This document shows positions 5,065 through 5,194 of a DNA stretch of 5,194 nt, in pieces. The notes under the pieces are model-generated. The model was given only the letters and a program-made list of their open reading frames with translations. It had not been told where the DNA came from and did not search any database. Both the position numbers and the translations under genes were made by a program. This stretch comes from an uncultured Desulfovibrio sp. (GTDB taxonomy: Bacteria > Desulfobacterota > Desulfovibrionia > Desulfovibrionales > Desulfovibrionaceae), in the NCBI GenBank assembly GCA_900555975.1, contig USNI01000088.1:1-5194 (forward strand), written 5' to 3'. Every line of letters begins with the position of its first letter. The first letter of the stretch is position 1.

Positions 5065-5102
5065 AAAGTCCGGCCGGAAAATTCCAAAACGGATAAATTT
5101 TT
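5051..5102 (+). terminator. Terminator overlapping the 3' end of darP
   Basis: CCGTT (5051-5055) pairs with AACGG (5088-5092) and TGGAAT (5057-5062) with ATTCCA (5081-5086), separated by one C/A mismatch. An inner TCCGGCCGGA palindrome (5069-5078) can form a small apical stem. After a short ATAAA gap comes TTTTTCTT (5098 onward). The hairpin includes the last darP codons and its stop. The gap before the T-run weakens the case for efficient intrinsic termination. Confidence 0.45.
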
Positions 5103-5109
5103 CTTGACG

Positions 5110-5194
<85 letters not shown>

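Overview
The window joins two kinds of DNA. From about position 602 to the end it reads as an ordinary bacterial chromosome of roughly 58-60% GC. The gene families here (an AGXT-type class V aminotransferase, RlmI, a proteobacterial-type DgkA, a half-length DarP/DUF615 protein, tRNA-Ala) best fit a Desulfovibrionaceae-like sulfate or sulfite reducer such as those of the gut. That placement is inferred from protein style and not tested. Positions 1-601 hold the interior of a long, charged protein resembling a transfer-module protein of Tn1549-like integrative conjugative elements (ICEs) of gut Firmicutes. GC in this part (345 of 600 by hand count, 57.5%) does not separate it from the rest.

Layout. 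2-601 (+): ICE-type protein, cut off at the left window edge and apparently broken at its right end. 622-1773 (-): PLP-dependent aminotransferase with its own promoter and a leader of about 70 nt. 1908-1939: GC-rich terminator hairpin. 1944-3131 (-): rlmI, 23S rRNA m5C methyltransferase. 3229-3603 (-): dgkA, integral membrane lipid kinase. 3606-4169 (-): unknown cysteine-containing protein whose stop codon overlaps the dgkA start region. 4170-4381: divergent intergenic region with two strong dyads and a candidate rightward promoter. 4382-4759 (+): unknown acidic 125-aa protein, overlapping by one base the start of 4759-5064 (+), a short DarP-like protein. A terminator hairpin overlaps the 3' end of that gene. 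5145-5194 (+): tRNA-Ala(GGC), cut by the window end.

How the genes relate. The leftward group (unknown Cys protein, dgkA, rlmI) looks like one transcription unit ending at the 1908-1939 hairpin, with the aminotransferase as a separate downstream unit. The rightward pair looks like a translationally coupled two-gene operon with a likely role around ribosome assembly, followed by a tRNA gene with its own -35-like element.

I did not find a convincing new multi-gene system. The points most worth a second look are the abrupt ICE/chromosome junction near 590-621, a CxxCx5C motif in the unknown protein at 3606-4169, a Ser at a normally acidic metal-ligand position of DgkA, a DarP lacking its C-terminal half, and overlapping alternative inverted repeats just upstream of the tRNA.
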